A program made the position numbers and the translations under genes. From Gemmobacter aquatilis (lineage in GTDB: Bacteria; Pseudomonadota; Alphaproteobacteria; Rhodobacterales; Rhodobacteraceae), in contig NZ_FOCE01000001.1 of assembly GCF_900110025.1 (NCBI RefSeq), positions 706,120 to 770,119 of the forward strand: a stretch of DNA of 64,000 nt, written 5' to 3'. Positions 8,539 to 17,373 of this stretch are shown one piece after another. Below the pieces are notes generated by a model. The model had not been told where the DNA came from, searched no databases, and worked only from the letters and a program-made list of their open reading frames with translations. Each line of letters starts with the position of its first letter. Position 1 is the first letter of the stretch.

Positions 8539-9603
8539 ATGTCCCCCCAACCCACCACCCCCCACCAGATCCGCCGCCGCATGGCCGCCACAACGCCGGT
8601 TCTGCTGGCCCTGCTGCTGCTGGCCTTCGTTCTGGCCGCAACCCTGCTGGGAGATCGGGCCACGGCGCGCATGGCAGCGGAAACCCTGATCCGCGTCACG
8701 CTGGTCGTGGGCTTCTGGATCTTCGCCGGCAATTCCGGGGTGATCAGCTTCGGCCATGCCGCCTTTGCCTGCCTTGGCGCCTACACCTCCGCCTGGCTGA
8801 CACTGCAACCGGCGATGAAGACGCTGCTGCTGCCCGGCCTGCCCGGCTTTCTGGCGCAGGCGCATTGGCCGGTGCTGCCTGCCGCGCTTGCGGCGGGGCT
8901 GCTGGCGGCGGCACTGGCGCTGATCAGCGGCGCGGCCATCCTGCGGCTGTCGGGCATCGCCGCCTCGATTGCCACCTTTGCCTTCCTCGCCATGGTCAAC
9001 ACCATCTGGGCCAACTGGACCCCGGTCACCGGCGGCACCTCGTCGGTGGTGGGGCTGGCGCGCTATGTCTCGCCCTGGGTTGCCCTCGGCTGGGCCGTGG
9101 CCGCCATCCTCGCCGCCGCCCTTCATGCCGCGTCCGCCTCGGGCCTTGCCCTGCGCGCCTCACGCGAAGATGAGGTGGCCGCCGCCGCCTCGGGCATCGA
9201 CCGGTATCGTCACCGCCTGCTGGCCTATACCGTTTCCGCCTTTTTCTGCGGGGTGGGCGGCGCGCTGATGGGCCATTTCATCGGCGTCATCAACCCCGAC
9301 AGCTTCTACCTCAGCCTCACTTTCCTGATGCTCGCCATGCTGGTGATGGGCGGTATCGGCAGCCTGTCCGGCGCGGTGGTCGGCGTGTTGGCCGTCTCCC
9401 TCGCCGTCGAGGCGCTGGTGCGGCTGGAAAAGGGCGTGACGCTGGGCACCACCACCTTCGCGCTGCCCCCCGGCAGTCAGGAGATCCTCATCGCGCTGGC
9501 GATGATCCTTGTTCTGGTCTTCCGCCCCGCAGGCCTTCTGGCCGGGCGCGAGATCATGCTGCCCGCCCGCTGGGTCACCGGACGCGGCACATCCAATCAA
9601 TGA
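8539..9603 (+). CDS. Branched-chain amino acid-type ABC transporter permease (LivM-like)
   Basis: A 354-residue inner-membrane permease. It carries SFGHAAFACLGAYTSAWL near residue 72 and LRASREDEVAAAASGIDRYRHR as coupling helix, both typical of LivM, and ends with LVFRPAGLLAGRE. Hydrophobic segments alternate throughout, with a longer cytoplasmic N-terminus than the LivH-like partner. It lies in the same operon and is followed after 22 bases by the binding-protein gene. Confidence 0.92.
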   Translation: MSPQPTTPHQIRRRMAATTPVLLALLLLAFVLAATLLGDRATARMAAETLIRVTLVVGFWIFAGNSGVISFGHAAFACLGAYTSAWLTLQPAMKTLLLPGLPGFLAQAHWPVLPAALAAGLLAAALALISGAAILRLSGIAASIATFAFLAMVNTIWANWTPVTGGTSSVVGLARYVSPWVALGWAVAAILAAALHAASASGLALRASREDEVAAAASGIDRYRHRLLAYTVSAFFCGVGGALMGHFIGVINPDSFYLSLTFLMLAMLVMGGIGSLSGAVVGVLAVSLAVEALVRLEKGVTLGTTTFALPPGSQEILIALAMILVLVFRPAGLLAGREIMLPARWVTGRGTSNQ

Positions 9604-9625
9604 CCCTTCCCGACAGGAGTTTCCC

Positions 9626-10798
9626 ATGAAATACACCACATCCCTGCTTGCCTTGCTGGCGCTTGCCGCCCCTGTGCAGGCCGAAGACATCACCATCGGC
9701 TTCGCCATCGCCAAATCCGGCTGGATGGAGGCTTACGATACCCCCGCCGCCACCGCTGCCAAGATCCGCATCGACGAGATCAACGCCGCAGGGGGCCTGC
9801 TGGGCCAGCAGATCAAGGTGGTCGAGGCAGACACCCGCACCGACCGCGCCGAAAGCGCCAAGGCCGGGCTGGACGTGCTGGATCAGGGCGCGCAGATGAT
9901 GGTCGTCTCCTGCGATTACGATTTCGGCGCGCCCGCCGCCCTTGTGGCCGAGGGCGAAGGGATGAACAGCTTCTTCCTCTGCGCCGAGGACGTGAAGGCA
10001 GGTATTCAGGGCGTGGGGCCGAACAGCTTCTCGTCCTCGGTTCTGGCGCCGGTGCAGGGGGCCACCATGGCCGAATGGGCCCATGCCAAGCGCAACGCCC
10101 GCACCGCCTATGTGCTGGAAGATACCTTCATCGAATACAACAAGGGCATCTGCACCGGCTTTGACTGGATGTTCCCGACGCTGGAAGGCGCCTCGATCGT
10201 CGGCTCCGATACGTTCAAGAACGACGACGCCTCGATCGCCTCGCAGATCACCCGCATCAAGGCGCTGGGGGCGGAACCCGATGTCATCATGCTCTGCTCG
10301 GTCATGCCGGGGGCTGCCGCTGCCGTGCGCCAGATCCGCGCGGCGGGCATCAACTCGCTGATCCTGAACGGTTCGGCTGTGGATGGATCTTACTGGCTGG
10401 ATGCGACGCCGGGCCTGTCAGGCTTCGTGCTGCCGGTGCAAGGCTCGATCCATGGCGACGATCCGCGCCCCGAGGTGGAAACCTTCAACGCCGCCTATGA
10501 GGCCAAGACCGGCGCCCGCCCGGCCAGCCAATACGCCTATCCCGGCTATGTGCTGATCGACCTCTGGGCCAAGGCGGTGGAGCGTGCAGGCAGCGTGGAT
10601 GGCGCCGCCGTCACGGCAGAACTGGAAAAGATGCAGGATGAACCCACCGCCTTCGGCCCGCGCAGCTTCAGCGCCGAGTTGCACCACCAGAACACCGCGC
10701 TGATGCAGATCGTCGAAATCACCGATGGCAAACCTGCCCGTGTCGATGAATGGCGCATCTCGCAGCCCGTGCCGATGGATGTGCTGCTGGGCAAATGA
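9626..10798 (+). CDS. Periplasmic amino-acid/amide-type binding protein (type I fold)
   Basis: A 390-residue solute-binding protein that closes the transporter operon. The N-terminal MKYTTSLLALLALAAPVQA is a Sec signal peptide with AQA-type cleavage. EDITIGFAIAKSGWMEAYDT is the first strand-loop of the amide-type binding fold, and EINAAGGLLGQQIKVVEADT is diagnostic of the LivJ/UrtA superfamily. I chose the ATG at 9626, which follows ACAGGAGT; the frame is open back to 9509 inside livM. The ligand is unknown, but the hyuAB genes upstream suggest a cyclic amide, hydantoin or related nitrogen compound. Confidence 0.92.
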   Translation: MKYTTSLLALLALAAPVQAEDITIGFAIAKSGWMEAYDTPAATAAKIRIDEINAAGGLLGQQIKVVEADTRTDRAESAKAGLDVLDQGAQMMVVSCDYDFGAPAALVAEGEGMNSFFLCAEDVKAGIQGVGPNSFSSSVLAPVQGATMAEWAHAKRNARTAYVLEDTFIEYNKGICTGFDWMFPTLEGASIVGSDTFKNDDASIASQITRIKALGAEPDVIMLCSVMPGAAAAVRQIRAAGINSLILNGSAVDGSYWLDATPGLSGFVLPVQGSIHGDDPRPEVETFNAAYEAKTGARPASQYAYPGYVLIDLWAKAVERAGSVDGAAVTAELEKMQDEPTAFGPRSFSAELHHQNTALMQIVEITDGKPARVDEWRISQPVPMDVLLGK

Positions 10799-10804
10799 CC
10801 GGCC

Positions 10805-10830
10805 GCGCCCCCGCGCGGCGGGGGCGCCTT
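10805..10830. terminator. GC-rich hairpin between convergent genes
   Basis: GCGCCCCCGC and GCGGGGGCGC form a perfect 10-bp stem with a three-base loop, followed by CCTT. It lies between the binding-protein stop and the convergent XRE-cupin stop, so it could end transcription from both sides. The T run is poor. Confidence 0.6.
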
Positions 10831-11407
10831 ACAGGTAAGGCGGCGTGCAGGCGGAGACCACCACCGCCTCACGATCCCCGATATTGCGAAAGCGGTGCGG
10901 CAGGTTGCTGTCGAACAGATAGCTGTCGCCCGCCTTCAGCACCGCGCAATGATCGCCCACCGTGATCTCGATCTCGCCCGCGATCACGATGCCGCCTTCA
11001 TGCGACACATGTTCCAGCATCGCCTCGCCGGTATCCGCGCCCGGTTCATAGCGTTCATACAGCACCTGCAGGTTATGCGCCCGCGCATCGCCCACCTGTT
11101 GCAGCGTGATCTTGCCGCGCGGATCGTCCAGCGTGGAATACAGCTTGGTCGTCAGGTCGCGCAGCTCTTGCGGCTTGAAGAACACCGCCTGCGTCGTCGG
11201 CGTGTCGGGTTCAAAGAATTCCGACATGGTGATGCCCAGTCCGCCCAGAATCTTGCGCAACGAGGCTACCGATGGGCTGGAGCGGTTGGTTTCGATCATC
11301 GAAATCTGGCCATGCGGCACGCCAGACGCCTCGGCCAACTGCCGCTGCGACAGCCCGGCCACCAGCCGCATCTCTTTCAGCCGCGTGCCAACGTCGAATT
11401 CCTGCAT
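10829..11407 (-). CDS. XRE-family regulator with C-terminal cupin (PuuR-like)
   Basis: A 192-residue regulator. The N-terminal helix-turn-helix covers about residues 8-62 (LKEMRLVAGLSQRQLAEASG then ISMIETNRSSPSVASLRKIL). A small cupin follows at about 115-190 and ends in DSYLFDSNLPHRFRNIGD. This architecture and length match PuuR, the repressor of the gamma-glutamyl-putrescine genes, and related amine-pathway regulators. It is divergent from the aminotransferase gene across a 146-base gap holding three 12-bp direct repeats (11486-11521), its probable operator. I expect repression relieved by an amine or a pathway intermediate bound in the cupin. Confidence 0.9.
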   Translation of the reverse strand: MQEFDVGTRLKEMRLVAGLSQRQLAEASGVPHGQISMIETNRSSPSVASLRKILGGLGITMSEFFEPDTPTTQAVFFKPQELRDLTTKLYSTLDDPRGKITLQQVGDARAHNLQVLYERYEPGADTGEAMLEHVSHEGGIVIAGEIEITVGDHCAVLKAGDSYLFDSNLPHRFRNIGDREAVVVSACTPPYL

Positions 11408-11485
11408 GATCGCGCTCCTTCTCTGCCACGACCCTAGGCCAGATACGCCCGATGCGCAACTTCACCCGATAAACCGCCTGATATT

Positions 11486-11521
11486 TGCAGAATATGTTGC
11501 TCAATATCCTGCGCAATGCTA
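11486..11521. promoter_or_regulatory. Three 12-bp direct repeats, candidate operator of the XRE-cupin regulator
   Basis: TGCAGAATATGT, TGCTCAATATCC and TGCGCAATGCTA lie head to tail with a period of exactly 12 bases. The shared pattern is TGC-N2-AATAT, with the third unit degenerate. The block is also bounded by TTGC and GCAA, giving it an inverted outline. It sits 33 bases before the aminotransferase ATG and 79 bases before the regulator ATG, where it could repress both. Confidence 0.55.
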
Positions 11522-11553
11522 CATCGAATCCCAGAACAAAGCTGGAGCCTCAA

Positions 11554-12846
11554 ATGACCGCGACCACCGCCCTCTCCGCCCGCAAATCCGCCGCCGTCGC
11601 CCGCGGCGTCTCCACCCGCGGCATCTATGCCATTCGCGCTGAAAACGCCGAACTCTGGGATGCCGAAGGCAAGCGCTACATCGACTTCGCGGCGGGCATC
11701 GCCGTCAACAACACCGGCCACCGCCACCCCAAGGTGATGGCCGCCGTCGCCGATCAGGCGCAGGCCTTCACCCATACCTGCTTTCACGTTGCCCCCTACG
11801 AATCCTACATCGCGCTTGCGGAACGCCTGAACGCCGCAACCCCCGGGGATTTCGAGAAAAAGACCATGCTCGTCACCACCGGCGCCGAGGCGGTGGAGAA
11901 CGCGATCAAGATGGCCCGCGCCTTCACCGGACGGTCGGGCGTCATCTCTTTCTCGGGCGGCTTCCATGGCCGCACGCTGCTGGGCATGGCGCTGACCGGC
12001 AAGGTTGCGCCCTACAAGAAGGGCTTCGGCGCCATGCCGCCCGAAATCATCCACGCCCCCTTCCCGAATGCCTTCCACGGTGTTTCCGAAGCCGAGGCAC
12101 TGGCCCAGCTGGACCGCATCTTCGCCTCGTCGGTGGACCCGGAGCGGATTGCCGCGATCATCATCGAACCCGTGCAGGGCGAAGGTGGCTTCACCATCGC
12201 GCCGTTCAGTTTCCTGCGCGCCCTGCGCAAGATCTGCGATCAACATGGCATCGTTTTCATCGCCGATGAGGTGCAGGCCGGCATGGCGCGCACCGGGCGG
12301 ATGTTTGGCGTCAACCATGCCGATGTCGCCCCCGACCTGATCACCATGGCCAAGGGTCTGGCTGGCGGCTTCCCGCTGTCTGCCGTGACGGGCCGCGCCG
12401 ATATCGTCGATGCGCCCAATCCGGGCGGGGTGGGCGGCACCTATGCGGGCAACCCGCTGGCCATTGCCGCCAGCCATGCCGTGCTGGATGTGATCGACGA
12501 GGAAAACCTCTGCGCCCGTGCCGCCGAGATCGGCGAGGTGATCCGCGCCCGGCTGACCGCCATGGCTGCCCGTCAGGGCATGGAATGTATCGGCGACGTG
12601 CGCGGCCTTGGCGCGATGAACGCCTTCGAACTGGTGAAAGACCGCGCCACCAATGCGCCCGATGCGCCGCTGACCACTGCCATCGTGGCCGAGGCCGAGG
12701 CGCGCGGGCTGATCCTGCTGTCTTGCGGCACGCGCTACAACGTCATCCGCCTGCTGCCGCCGCTGACCATCCCGATGGATCAACTGCACGAGGCGCTGGA
12801 CATCATCGAAGCCTCGGTCGAGGCTGCGGTGCAGAAAACCGCCTGA
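11554..12846 (+). CDS. Class III aminotransferase (GABA transaminase, GabT/PuuE-like)
   Basis: A 430-residue PLP enzyme. It shows GAEAVENAIKMAR, HGRTLLGMALTG, the PLP-binding IFIADEVQAG-type strand (IVFIADEVQAGMARTGRMF) and the Schiff-base Lys267 in MAKGLAGGFP. GGTYAGNPLAIAA near the C-terminus is typical of 4-aminobutyrate transaminases. The ATG at 11554 follows a GGAG site and gives the usual start; an upstream in-frame ATG at 11485 would lie inside the operator. In the proposed pathway it converts 4-aminobutyrate or a homologous omega-amino acid to the semialdehyde with 2-oxoglutarate. The aldehyde dehydrogenase follows in the same operon. Confidence 0.92.
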   Translation: MTATTALSARKSAAVARGVSTRGIYAIRAENAELWDAEGKRYIDFAAGIAVNNTGHRHPKVMAAVADQAQAFTHTCFHVAPYESYIALAERLNAATPGDFEKKTMLVTTGAEAVENAIKMARAFTGRSGVISFSGGFHGRTLLGMALTGKVAPYKKGFGAMPPEIIHAPFPNAFHGVSEAEALAQLDRIFASSVDPERIAAIIIEPVQGEGGFTIAPFSFLRALRKICDQHGIVFIADEVQAGMARTGRMFGVNHADVAPDLITMAKGLAGGFPLSAVTGRADIVDAPNPGGVGGTYAGNPLAIAASHAVLDVIDEENLCARAAEIGEVIRARLTAMAARQGMECIGDVRGLGAMNAFELVKDRATNAPDAPLTTAIVAEAEARGLILLSCGTRYNVIRLLPPLTIPMDQLHEALDIIEASVEAAVQKTA

Positions 12847-12920
12847 TCCACCCCTCTTCGCCCCCTGACTGGCCCCGCCTTGCCCCCGGCAAGGCGCGGG
12901 CCGACTTTTGCCGAGGCCCC

Positions 12921-14381
12921 ATGACCGACACGCATCTGAACCTCATCGCCGGCCAATGGGTGCCGGGCGACCACGCGAGCGAAAACCGCAACCCCTCCGA
13001 TATTGCCGATGTGATCGGCCATTACGCCAGCGCCACCGAAGACGACGTGGCCCGCGCCACGGCCGCCGCCGCCGAGGCCCAGCGCGCCTGGTTCAGCGGC
13101 GGCCCCCAGCCCCGCGCCGATCTGCTGGATCGCGTGGCCGGGCTGATCGAGGCGCGCGCCACCGAAATCGGCACCATGCTGGCGCGGGAAGAGGGCAAGA
13201 TCCTGCCCGAAGCCATCGCCGAAACCCGCCGCGCCGCGCAGATCTTCCGCTTTTACGCGGGCGAGGCGCTGCGCATCCCCGGCGAGGCGCTCGCCTCCAC
13301 CCGCCCCGGCGTGGATGTCGAGGTGCTGCGCGAACCGATGGGCGTTGTGGGCCTGATCACGCCCTGGAACTTCCCGATCGCCATTCCCGCCTGGAAGATC
13401 GCCCCGGCGCTGGCCTATGGCAATGCGGTGGTGTTCAAACCCGCCGAAATCACCCCCGGCACCGCGCATCTGCTGGCACAGATCCTGCACGAGGCGGGCG
13501 TGCCGCCGGGCGTGTTCAACCTTGTGATGGGCGCAGGCAGCCGGGTGGGCGCCGCGATGGTCGCCCAGCCCGAGATCGCCGCCCTGACTTTCACCGGATC
13601 GGCCCGCACCGGCCGCGCCATTGCCCGCCGCGCCGCCGAAACGATGAAGAAGGTGCAGCTGGAAATGGGCGGCAAGAACCCGATGGTGGTTCTGAACGAT
13701 GCCGATGTGCCGCTGGCCGTGGCCGCCTGCCTGAACGGCGCCTTCTTCTCCACCGGGCAGCGCTGCACCGCCTCGTCGCGGCTGATCGTGGAAAGCGGCA
13801 TCCATGACGCTTTCGTGGCCGAACTGTCGCGCCAGATGCAGGCGCTGCGCGTCGGCCCGGCCTTGGCCGCCGACAGCCAGATCGGCCCGGTCGTCTCGGC
13901 GCCGCAACTGGATGGCAATCTGGGCTATGTCCGGCTTGCGGCGGAAGAAGGTTGCACCGTGCTGGGCGGCGACTGTCTGAACGGCCCGACCGAGGGCTAT
14001 TTCCAGCGCCCCGCCCTGTTCCTGAACGCACACAACGACATGCGCGTGGCGCGCGAGGAAATCTTCGGTCCCTGCGCCACAGTGATCCGCGCCGACAGCT
14101 ATGACCATGCGCTTGCCCTCGCCAATGCCACCGAGTTTGGCCTGTCCGCCGGGATCTGCACCCGCTCGCTCGCCAAGGCGCGGCATTTCCGCCATCACGC
14201 GCGGGCAGGCATGGTGATGGTGAACCTGCCCACCGCAGGGGTGGATTACCATGTGCCCTTCGGCGGCACGCGCGGCAGCTCGCACGGGTCGCGCGAACAG
14301 GGGCGCCATGCGGTGGAATTCTACACCACCGTCAAGACCAGCTACAGCTTTGCGGGCGATCCGCTGACCGAAACCGCCTGA
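12921..14381 (+). CDS. NAD(P)-dependent semialdehyde dehydrogenase (KGSADH-like)
   Basis: A 486-residue aldehyde dehydrogenase. The catalytic Cys282 is in GQRCTASSR and the general base Glu248 in LEMGGKNP. The C-terminal GVDYHVPFGGTRGSSHGSRE followed by QGRHAVEFYTTVKT resembles 2-oxoglutarate-semialdehyde (2,5-dioxovalerate) dehydrogenases, some of which also oxidise succinate or glutarate semialdehyde. Placed 74 bases after the transaminase, its simplest role is to oxidise that enzyme's semialdehyde product to the diacid. I chose the ATG at 12921; the frame is open much further upstream but overlaps the transaminase. A long hairpin terminator follows. Confidence 0.9.
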   Translation: MTDTHLNLIAGQWVPGDHASENRNPSDIADVIGHYASATEDDVARATAAAAEAQRAWFSGGPQPRADLLDRVAGLIEARATEIGTMLAREEGKILPEAIAETRRAAQIFRFYAGEALRIPGEALASTRPGVDVEVLREPMGVVGLITPWNFPIAIPAWKIAPALAYGNAVVFKPAEITPGTAHLLAQILHEAGVPPGVFNLVMGAGSRVGAAMVAQPEIAALTFTGSARTGRAIARRAAETMKKVQLEMGGKNPMVVLNDADVPLAVAACLNGAFFSTGQRCTASSRLIVESGIHDAFVAELSRQMQALRVGPALAADSQIGPVVSAPQLDGNLGYVRLAAEEGCTVLGGDCLNGPTEGYFQRPALFLNAHNDMRVAREEIFGPCATVIRADSYDHALALANATEFGLSAGICTRSLAKARHFRHHARAGMVMVNLPTAGVDYHVPFGGTRGSSHGSREQGRHAVEFYTTVKTSYSFAGDPLTETA

Positions 14382-14397
14382 TCTTCCCACCGCCCCG

Positions 14398-14440
14398 AAC
14401 GCCCCGGACAGGCCGCGAACGCCCGTCCGGGGCGTTCTCA
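14398..14440 (+). terminator. Strong hairpin terminator after the aldehyde dehydrogenase
   Basis: AACGCCCCGGAC and GTCCGGGGCGTT pair perfectly over 12 bases with a 15-base loop, followed by CTCAT. It lies 16 bases after the stop codon and separates the transaminase-dehydrogenase unit from the P450 operon. Confidence 0.75.
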
Positions 14441-14619
14441 TATGCCGATGCAGCAAAACCGGCTGCTGCAAATCCACAGCACCCAACGCAAAACCACATC
14501 ACCCCGCGACAAGAGGCACGCGATCCCCGGCGCCACATCCCGCCAAAAACTCCCGGAATGTTTTTCTTTCCCTTAATAATCAGTCAACTAGACAAAATCC
14601 ACGCCCCGCCCCGCAAAAC

Positions 14620-14635
14620 TGGCCCCAAACCTGCA
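14620..14635 (+). promoter_or_regulatory. Candidate sigma-54 (-24/-12) promoter of the P450 operon
   Basis: TGGCCCCAAACCTGCA matches the TGGCAC-N5-TTGCA consensus at the invariant GG and GC with the required 10 bases between them. It deviates at three less conserved positions. The predicted start lies about 25 bases before the P450 ATG at 14673. The bases upstream (about 14560-14600) are AT-rich with a rough IHF-like AATCAG, suited to DNA bending. Both a sigma-54 activator and an RpoN are encoded in the operon that follows. Confidence 0.6.
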
Positions 14636-14672
14636 TCTCCCCAATCGAACGCGCTGATTGCCGGAGCTTGCC

Positions 14673-15884
14673 ATGACCGAGACTGCCGCCCCCCTCGCCG
14701 ATGCCCCCTATCTTGACGTTGCCGACCCTGCCTTCTCGATCCGCTCGCAGGCGGTAAAAGATGCGCGGGCGCAAAGCTGGTATGCCCGCACCCCCTATGG
14801 CATCGCCGTGCTGCGCTATGACGAGGTGCAAAAGCTGCTGCGCCACCCGAAGCTGCGGCAGGGCAGCCATCTGTGGCCGCAGCACAATGGCGTCACCACC
14901 GGCAAATTTGCCACCTGGTGGTGCAACATGCTGCTGTGTCAGGAAGGCGAAACCCATGGCCGCCTGCGCCGCATGGCCAACCCCGCCTTCTCGCCCAAGC
15001 TGATCGCGGATCTGCAGCCGAAATTCCAGGCACTGGCCAACCGCCTGATCGACCAGTTCGCGGCCAAGGGCGAATGTGATTTCATCGCCGATTTCACCGA
15101 ACCCTATGCCACCGGCGTGATCTGCGATCTGCTGGGCCTGCCGTTCGAGAAATGGCGCGAACTGGCCGACATCGCCGCCGATATGGGCCTCGCCCTGGGT
15201 GTGACCTTCAAGCAGGATCTGCCGAAGATCGAGGCCGCCATCGCCCGGCTGTTCGCCTATGCCGAAGAGCTGGTGGCCGACCGCCGCGCCCATCCCTCCG
15301 CCGATTTCGTGGGGATGCTGGTCAAGGCCAATACCGAAAACAAGGATCAGCTTTCCGATCAGGAACTGCTCGACATGATCGTGCTGGCGATCTTTGGCGG
15401 CATCGACACGACGCGCAACCAGATCGGGCTGGCGATGGATATGTTCGTGCAGAACCCCGACCAATGGGCGCTGCTGGCCGAACGCCCCGATCTGGCCAAA
15501 GCCGCCGTCGAAGAGGTGATGCGCACCCGCCCCACCGTGACCTGGGTCACCCGTGCCGCAACCGAAACCTTCACCTTCAACGGGCTGGAGATTGCCGAGG
15601 GCACCACCCTGCACCTGTACGGCCAGACCGCCGCCACCGACCCGGCGGTGATGCCCGATGCCGAACGCTTTGACATCACCGCCGAACGCAAGCCGCATTT
15701 CGGCTTTGGCGGCGGCGCGCATCACTGCCTTGGCCATTTCATCGCCCGTGGCGACATGACCGAGGCGCTGAAACTGCTGGCCAGCCGCCTGAAGAACCCG
15801 CGCTTCGCCGCGCCGGTCGAATGGCTGCCCGACAGCGGCAATACCGGCGCGATCCGCATGCCGCTGGCCTTTGATCCGGCCTGA
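14673..15884 (+). CDS. Cytochrome P450 (bacterial class I)
   Basis: A soluble 403-residue P450. The oxygen-activation helix reads AIFGGIDTTRNQ (G242-T247, with the acid Asp245 before Thr246). The ExxR motif lies in AAVEEVMRTRP, and the heme loop is FGFGGGAHHCLGHF with axial Cys352. I chose the ATG at 14673 because it follows CCGGAG at normal spacing; a TTG five codons earlier is possible. It is first in the operon and is followed by its own ferredoxin and ferredoxin reductase, so it is a self-sufficient three-component monooxygenase. Its place among gamma-glutamyl-amine genes suggests oxidation of an amine, possibly glutamylated. The substrate is unproven. Confidence 0.95.
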   Translation: MTETAAPLADAPYLDVADPAFSIRSQAVKDARAQSWYARTPYGIAVLRYDEVQKLLRHPKLRQGSHLWPQHNGVTTGKFATWWCNMLLCQEGETHGRLRRMANPAFSPKLIADLQPKFQALANRLIDQFAAKGECDFIADFTEPYATGVICDLLGLPFEKWRELADIAADMGLALGVTFKQDLPKIEAAIARLFAYAEELVADRRAHPSADFVGMLVKANTENKDQLSDQELLDMIVLAIFGGIDTTRNQIGLAMDMFVQNPDQWALLAERPDLAKAAVEEVMRTRPTVTWVTRAATETFTFNGLEIAEGTTLHLYGQTAATDPAVMPDAERFDITAERKPHFGFGGGAHHCLGHFIARGDMTEALKLLASRLKNPRFAAPVEWLPDSGNTGAIRMPLAFDPA

Positions 15885-15924
15885 GACGCCGGACATCCCA
15901 CAAGAAACCAACAGGAAGTGACTC

Positions 15925-16113
15925 ATGAAAGTTCATGTCGATATGTCGATCTGCCTCTTGCACGGCCAATGCGTGATCGCCGCGCCCGAGGTGTTTTCCT
16001 TTGACGATGACGGCGGTCTCGTCTGGGTGAAAGAGATCGGCGAAGACCTGCGCGCCGATACCGAAGCCGCCGCCGATGCCTGCCCCGAGCAGGCCATCGT
16101 GCTGGAAGGCTAA
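15925..16113 (+). CDS. [3Fe-4S]-type ferredoxin for the P450
   Basis: A 62-residue ferredoxin. It has only three cluster cysteines, Cys10, Cys16 and Cys53 (the last in ACPEQAI). In the position of the usual fourth cysteine of a 4Fe-4S site is His13, as in many P450-associated ferredoxins. The ATG follows AACAGGAAGTG. The gene lies between the P450 and reductase genes, and its acidic sequence fits a one-electron carrier from the reductase to the heme. Confidence 0.93.
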   Translation: MKVHVDMSICLLHGQCVIAAPEVFSFDDDGGLVWVKEIGEDLRADTEAAADACPEQAIVLEG

Positions 16114-16117
16114 GGCC

Positions 16118-17350
16118 GTGGCGCCGCGCGTCACCATCGTCGGGGCCTCGCTGGCCGGGCTGCGCAGCGCCGAAGCGGTGCGCGCCCTGCTGCCCGACGC
16201 CCGCATCACCCTGATCGGCGACGAACCGCACGCCCCCTACAACCGCCCGCCGCTGTCGAAAGACGTGGCAGAGCAACTGGCCGGGGCCGATGCAGAAACG
16301 CAGCAGGCGGCGCTGGCGAAACTGACCTTCAAGCACCGCCTGCCCGATGCCGGGCTGGACTGGCGGCTGGGGGTCAAGGCGACCGGCTTTGACGCCGACG
16401 CCCGCAGCGTGCGTCTGTCGGATGGCGGGCGCATCGCCCATGACTGGCTGATTGCCGCCAGCGGGCTGCGGCCCCGCCGCCTGCCCTTCGCAGGGGCCGA
16501 AGCCCGCCGCCATGTGCTGCGCAGCTTTGACGATGCGGCCCGGCTGGGCGCGCAACTCGTGCCCGGCGCACGGATGCTGGTGGTGGGGGCAGGTTTCATC
16601 GGCTGCGAAATCGCCGCAACGGCGGCGCATCTGGGCCTGTCGGTGACGGTGATCGAACCGCAGGCGGCGCCGATGCTGGCGGCCCTTGGCCCCGATGTGG
16701 CGCAGGCCATGGCCAGCTTTCACCGCGCCCGGGGCATCGACCTGCGCTGTGGTCTGACGGTCACCGGCCTGTCGGATGCAAACGGGGTAACCCTGACACT
16801 GTCTGACGGCAGCACCGTCACCGGCGATCTGCTGGTCGAGGCGGTGGGCTCACTGCCCAATACCGAATGGCTGACCGACCCGGCGCTGGATCTGTCGAAT
16901 GGCGTGCTGACCGATGCCACCCTGACGGCCCCGGGCAACCCGCGCCTGCTGGCCGTGGGCGATCTGGCGCGCTTTCCCAACCCGCTGTTCGGCCCCGCGC
17001 CGCGCCGGGTGGAACATTGGTGCGTGCCCGGCCAGACCGCGAAACGCGCCGCCGAAACCATCGCCGCCCGCGCGGCGGGCCACGACCCCGCCCCCACCTT
17101 CGCCCCGATGCCCAGTTTCTGGAGCGATCAGCACGGGATGCGCCTGCAAAGCTTCGGCGCGCCCGCGCTGGCCGATGCGATCCGCATCGCCGAAGGGCGG
17201 CTGGACCGGCTGGGGCAAGAGCCCTGCCTTGTCGAGTATCTGCAGGGCGGGCGGCTGATCGGCCTTCTGGGCCTTGGCCTGTCGCCCGCACACCTGACCC
17301 GCCACCGGCCCCGGCTGGATGCGGCACTGAACGAAACCGTGGCCGCATAA
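16118..17350 (+). CDS. FAD-dependent ferredoxin reductase (rhodocoxin/putidaredoxin reductase type)
   Basis: A 410-residue flavoprotein that should pass electrons from NAD(P)H to the 3-Cys ferredoxin. The N-terminal FAD loop reads VTIVGASLAGLRSAEAVR (GASLAG in place of the common GAGQAG). PYNRPPLSK is conserved in this family. The second nucleotide-binding loop is MLVVGAGFIGCEIA, and LLAVGDLARFPN is the C-terminal FAD motif. I chose the GTG at 16118, four bases after the ferredoxin stop; the frame is open back to 16076 inside the ferredoxin gene. Confidence 0.93.
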   Translation: MAPRVTIVGASLAGLRSAEAVRALLPDARITLIGDEPHAPYNRPPLSKDVAEQLAGADAETQQAALAKLTFKHRLPDAGLDWRLGVKATGFDADARSVRLSDGGRIAHDWLIAASGLRPRRLPFAGAEARRHVLRSFDDAARLGAQLVPGARMLVVGAGFIGCEIAATAAHLGLSVTVIEPQAAPMLAALGPDVAQAMASFHRARGIDLRCGLTVTGLSDANGVTLTLSDGSTVTGDLLVEAVGSLPNTEWLTDPALDLSNGVLTDATLTAPGNPRLLAVGDLARFPNPLFGPAPRRVEHWCVPGQTAKRAAETIAARAAGHDPAPTFAPMPSFWSDQHGMRLQSFGAPALADAIRIAEGRLDRLGQEPCLVEYLQGGRLIGLLGLGLSPAHLTRHRPRLDAALNETVAA

Positions 17351-17373
17351 GAGCCGCGAACAGGGAGAACAGA

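Noticed and set aside
12846..12921. An additional sigma-54 promoter upstream of the KGSADH-like gene and before hyuB
   Set aside because: GG and GC pairs exist, but never with the required ten-base spacing plus supporting bases.
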